This document shows positions 62,170-64,000 of a stretch of 64,000 nucleotides of DNA, in pieces. The DNA is from Arenibacter hampyeongensis. Its GTDB lineage: Bacteria > Bacteroidota > Bacteroidia > Flavobacteriales > Flavobacteriaceae. Under the pieces are notes generated by a model, which was given only the letters and a program-made list of their open reading frames with translations, made no database searches and was not told the origin of the DNA. The translations under genes were made by a program, and so were the position numbers. The DNA is taken from assembly GCF_002909255.1 (NCBI RefSeq), contig NZ_PIOB01000003.1, forward strand, positions 434,001 to 498,000. Reading direction: 5' to 3'. Each line of letters opens with the position of its first letter. Position 1 is the first letter of the stretch.

Positions 62170-62613
62170 CTATGAAACAGTTGTAGGTTCAAGCTTGCAA
62201 GAACTAAATTTAAGACCATTTTTAATTGCTATTTTATGTTCTCTGTCATTCTTATAACTAACTTCTTTATGCCCACTAATTTGTTTTAAATAAAACCCAT
62301 TAGCATCTTTTCCTGCAGTAGTTAATATTTCATTTGGTGTCATGAAACATTCATCAACTTCTAAAGGTTCATCATCAATATAAATTATTAGCTTCTTATA
62401 AGGTTTTGCAAAAAAACCTTCAATTCCAGCGCCTTTTAAATCAATTTTTTCATCTAATTGAACTGGTTCGAAACCTTTTTCGTTTACCTTAATTAATAAC
62501 TCGTAATCTTCTACAGGTAATAAACTAGCTATTTCTAAAATTTCTTTACCTGTAATAATTGCGTTAACAGATTCAAATTTTTGTCTGTTAACTTTAAATA
62601 TAAACTTCTCCAT
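62170..62613 (-). CDS. Two-domain multiubiquitin-type protein
   Basis: 147 residues from ATG 62613; a GTG at 62637 would add eight mostly lysine residues. Two beta-grasp Ubl repeats are visible. The first (about 2-70) has FKVNRQKFESVNAIITGKEIL and LDEKIDLKGAGIEGFF. The second (about 73-140) has LIIYIDDEPLEVDECFMTPNEIL and GLKFSSCKL. The pattern, with TGKEIL/TPNEIL after the second strand, fits the multiubiquitin family. The C-terminus ends PTTVS without a di-glycine, so any conjugation signal is not the classic one. It is the first gene of the three-gene operon. Confidence 0.8.
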   Translation of the reverse strand: MEKFIFKVNRQKFESVNAIITGKEILEIASLLPVEDYELLIKVNEKGFEPVQLDEKIDLKGAGIEGFFAKPYKKLIIYIDDEPLEVDECFMTPNEILTTAGKDANGFYLKQISGHKEVSYKNDREHKIAIKNGLKFSSCKLEPTTVS

Positions 62614-62800
62614 TTTTTCTTTTTTTTTATGGATCACCTCACTTTTTTAAAACAGTTTGAGTATACTGTTCAGACAAGATATTGGTCGTTATACTTGTGT
62701 AGATTACAAAAAAATACTACTATTGTATAACAAAACAAAGGAATTGTTAAGGTGATAAGCCTTAATACTAGAGTGTCGAAACTTTTATTCCTATTACTAT

Positions 62801-62834
62801 AATCCAATTTATTGTTGTCGCAATAAATTGGATT
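62801..62834. terminator. Perfect 14-bp hairpin between subtilase and Ubl operon
   Basis: AATCCAATTTATTG and CAATAAATTGGATT flank TTGTCG. On the plus strand eight T's follow, so it is a good terminator for plus-direction transcription. On the minus strand, the direction of both neighbouring genes, the hairpin is preceded by A's and has no T-run after it, so it would terminate less well. Confidence 0.55.
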
Positions 62835-62878
62835 TTTTTTCTTATCAGCTATTTTTTTTTAAAATTAAACATATATAA

Positions 62879-64000
62879 TTATCTTACCCAACCAAGCGCT
62901 AATAGTTTATCAATATTGCCATTGATGCCAGATTGTATTAATTTATTACTATCCAATTTATTAATTTCCATTTTTCTAATTTCTTCATCTAATGGCATAG
63001 AATTAATTGCTTCTTTCTCAACTTGACCTTCCAAATACGTGGTTAGTGTATCTAGATTGTTTGCTGTGAATCCTTCTATATTATTCTCAAAATCATATTC
63101 GAAAATCAATAAATTATCTTCTAAATCAAGTTGAGCTCTATTCATTAGTAATTCAGCTCTTTTAATTGCCTCAATTTCCCAAAGTTGTAGCTCATCGTTA
63201 ACAGTTTTTGTACCTATTGAAGCATCAACCTCTATTCGCACTTCTTCCCTTATTTTTATATTAGAGTGCAGAAAGTTTCTATCAGCCAATAACCTAGACA
63301 CTTCATTGTAAACTTGTTGTTGTCCTTTGGTATCTCGTATGGTCACTATCAAAGTAAAATCTTGATTTAAAACTTCGCCATCTTCTTTTGACCTTGTTTC
63401 GGCAAATTCTCTATATTCCCCTTTAATTTTAACATACCATTTTCTTCCGTTTGTTAAACTGTCTCTTTGTCTAGCAGCTGTCATTTCATCTAGGTTTATT
63501 GAGTATTTTTTAACAGGCTGATATTTTTTACCGTAGTTTAAAAGCATTCGTTCTCTAGCATAATCACTTGTCGTATCCTTCTTATAATAGCTGCCATAGT
63601 TCGAATCTAGTATTACATTTTTTGGGTCCTCTGGTCCAATTGGATTTAGAATATTTGATTTAGTTGTATCTCTATTTTTTATGTCATCATAAGTGCCAAA
63701 TTGTAATTTTAGATTTGATTGACAGTATTCAGCTCCTTGTTTCTCCCTTAGTACGGGCTGTGCAACTAATGTTATCTTAACTTCACCATAAAAGAAACCA
63801 TTCTCATCGATTAAGCTTTCTGGAAAGGGGAAATCAAGAATTTCTATAAATTCTCCTTTGTTAATATTCTCCTGTAATATTAAAGTAATTTCGTGTGGGT
63901 CGTTATAGATAATGTCATCTGCAGACGAAGCAACTCCAAAACCCATTTGATTTACTTTTTCGCTAATAGAAAAATCTACTCCTATTGGATATTTTGCTGA
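62879..64000 (-). CDS. Subtilase-family (S8) protease, C-terminal region; 5' end beyond window
   Basis: 373 visible codons; the frame is open to the right edge, so the N-terminus with the catalytic Asp/His/Ser is not seen. The visible part begins in FSISEKVNQMGFG and contains the ITLILQE, DFPFPESL, YGEVKITLVAQPVL and GAEYCQSNLKLQFGTYDD segments. These are typical of the C-terminal domain of defence-associated S8 peptidases, often found with an AAA+ ATPase (the IetAS type). If so, an ATPase gene should lie just beyond 64000. It is AT-rich like the Ubl operon downstream. Confidence 0.7.
   Translation of the reverse strand, partial: SAKYPIGVDFSISEKVNQMGFGVASSADDIIYNDPHEITLILQENINKGEFIEILDFPFPESLIDENGFFYGEVKITLVAQPVLREKQGAEYCQSNLKLQFGTYDDIKNRDTTKSNILNPIGPEDPKNVILDSNYGSYYKKDTTSDYARERMLLNYGKKYQPVKKYSINLDEMTAARQRDSLTNGRKWYVKIKGEYREFAETRSKEDGEVLNQDFTLIVTIRDTKGQQQVYNEVSRLLADRNFLHSNIKIREEVRIEVDASIGTKTVNDELQLWEIEAIKRAELLMNRAQLDLEDNLLIFEYDFENNIEGFTANNLDTLTTYLEGQVEKEAINSMPLDEEIRKMEINKLDSNKLIQSGINGNIDKLLALGWVR

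Noticed and set aside
62801-62834. Hairpin as the definite terminator of the subtilase gene
   Set aside because: On the minus strand it has no T-run after the stem; its T-run belongs to the plus strand, so read-through into the Ubl operon remains possible.

Overview
The window reads as an accessory island from a member of the Bacteroidota, most likely a marine-type Flavobacteriaceae. Pointers to this are the Bacteroides-style tra gene set (TraG/J/K/M/N families), HYC/CC-type small periplasmic proteins, DUF3347 and SHOCT metal-island proteins, a DUF6503-like protein, and lipoproteins with Bacteroidota-type signals. No rRNA, tRNA, CRISPR array, integrase, relaxase or transposase was seen. Family names come from reading the proteins and from memory of the families; nothing was searched.

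Left part (1-21067): copper/silver and periplasmic redox. A minus-strand operon runs from 9871 down past position 1: HYC/CC protein, CusA-type RND pump, TolC-type outer-membrane factor, CusB-type adaptor, TRASH-type lipoprotein, a 33-residue membrane peptide and a CopA-type multicopper oxidase cut by the window edge. Next come a DUF6503-like protein, a Rieske protein, and a GMC dehydrogenase with its subunit-3 partner. A plus-strand series follows: a second HYC-like protein, an HMA-AraC fusion regulator, cytochromes c, a porin, and Met/His-rich, HMA, SHOCT and DUF3347 proteins.

Middle part (21145-45673): energy, pH and carbon survival. It holds a lycopene-cyclase-like membrane protein, universal stress proteins, NDH-2, NhaA, archaeal-type GAPDH, class I FBP aldolase, a dicarboxylate symporter, a GH13 amylase, glucan phosphorylase, acetate kinase, phosphoketolase, D-lactate dehydrogenase, a K+ channel, an ATP-cone/Mrr nuclease, a beta-CASP hydrolase, AMP phosphorylase and PRPP synthetase. 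Together these could turn storage glucan and nucleotides into acetyl phosphate, ATP, acetate and lactate when respiration is limited. This is an inference from gene content.

Right part (45691-64000): a CopB-type ATPase, an MFS exporter, a phospholipase D-like synthase, a frameshifted lipoprotein gene and a thioesterase. Then comes a divergent conjugation module: an amidase on the minus strand and a tightly overlapping type IV secretion operon from the pilin to TraN on the plus strand. The tra operon is followed by about 890 bases without a gene, packed with inverted repeats. Beyond that lies AT-rich minus-strand DNA with a ubiquitin-like operon (two-domain Ubl protein, cysteine-poor E2-like protein, JAB-E1 fusion) downstream of a subtilase gene that runs off the right edge. 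This last block looks like a defence island carried by, or inserted into, an integrative conjugative element.
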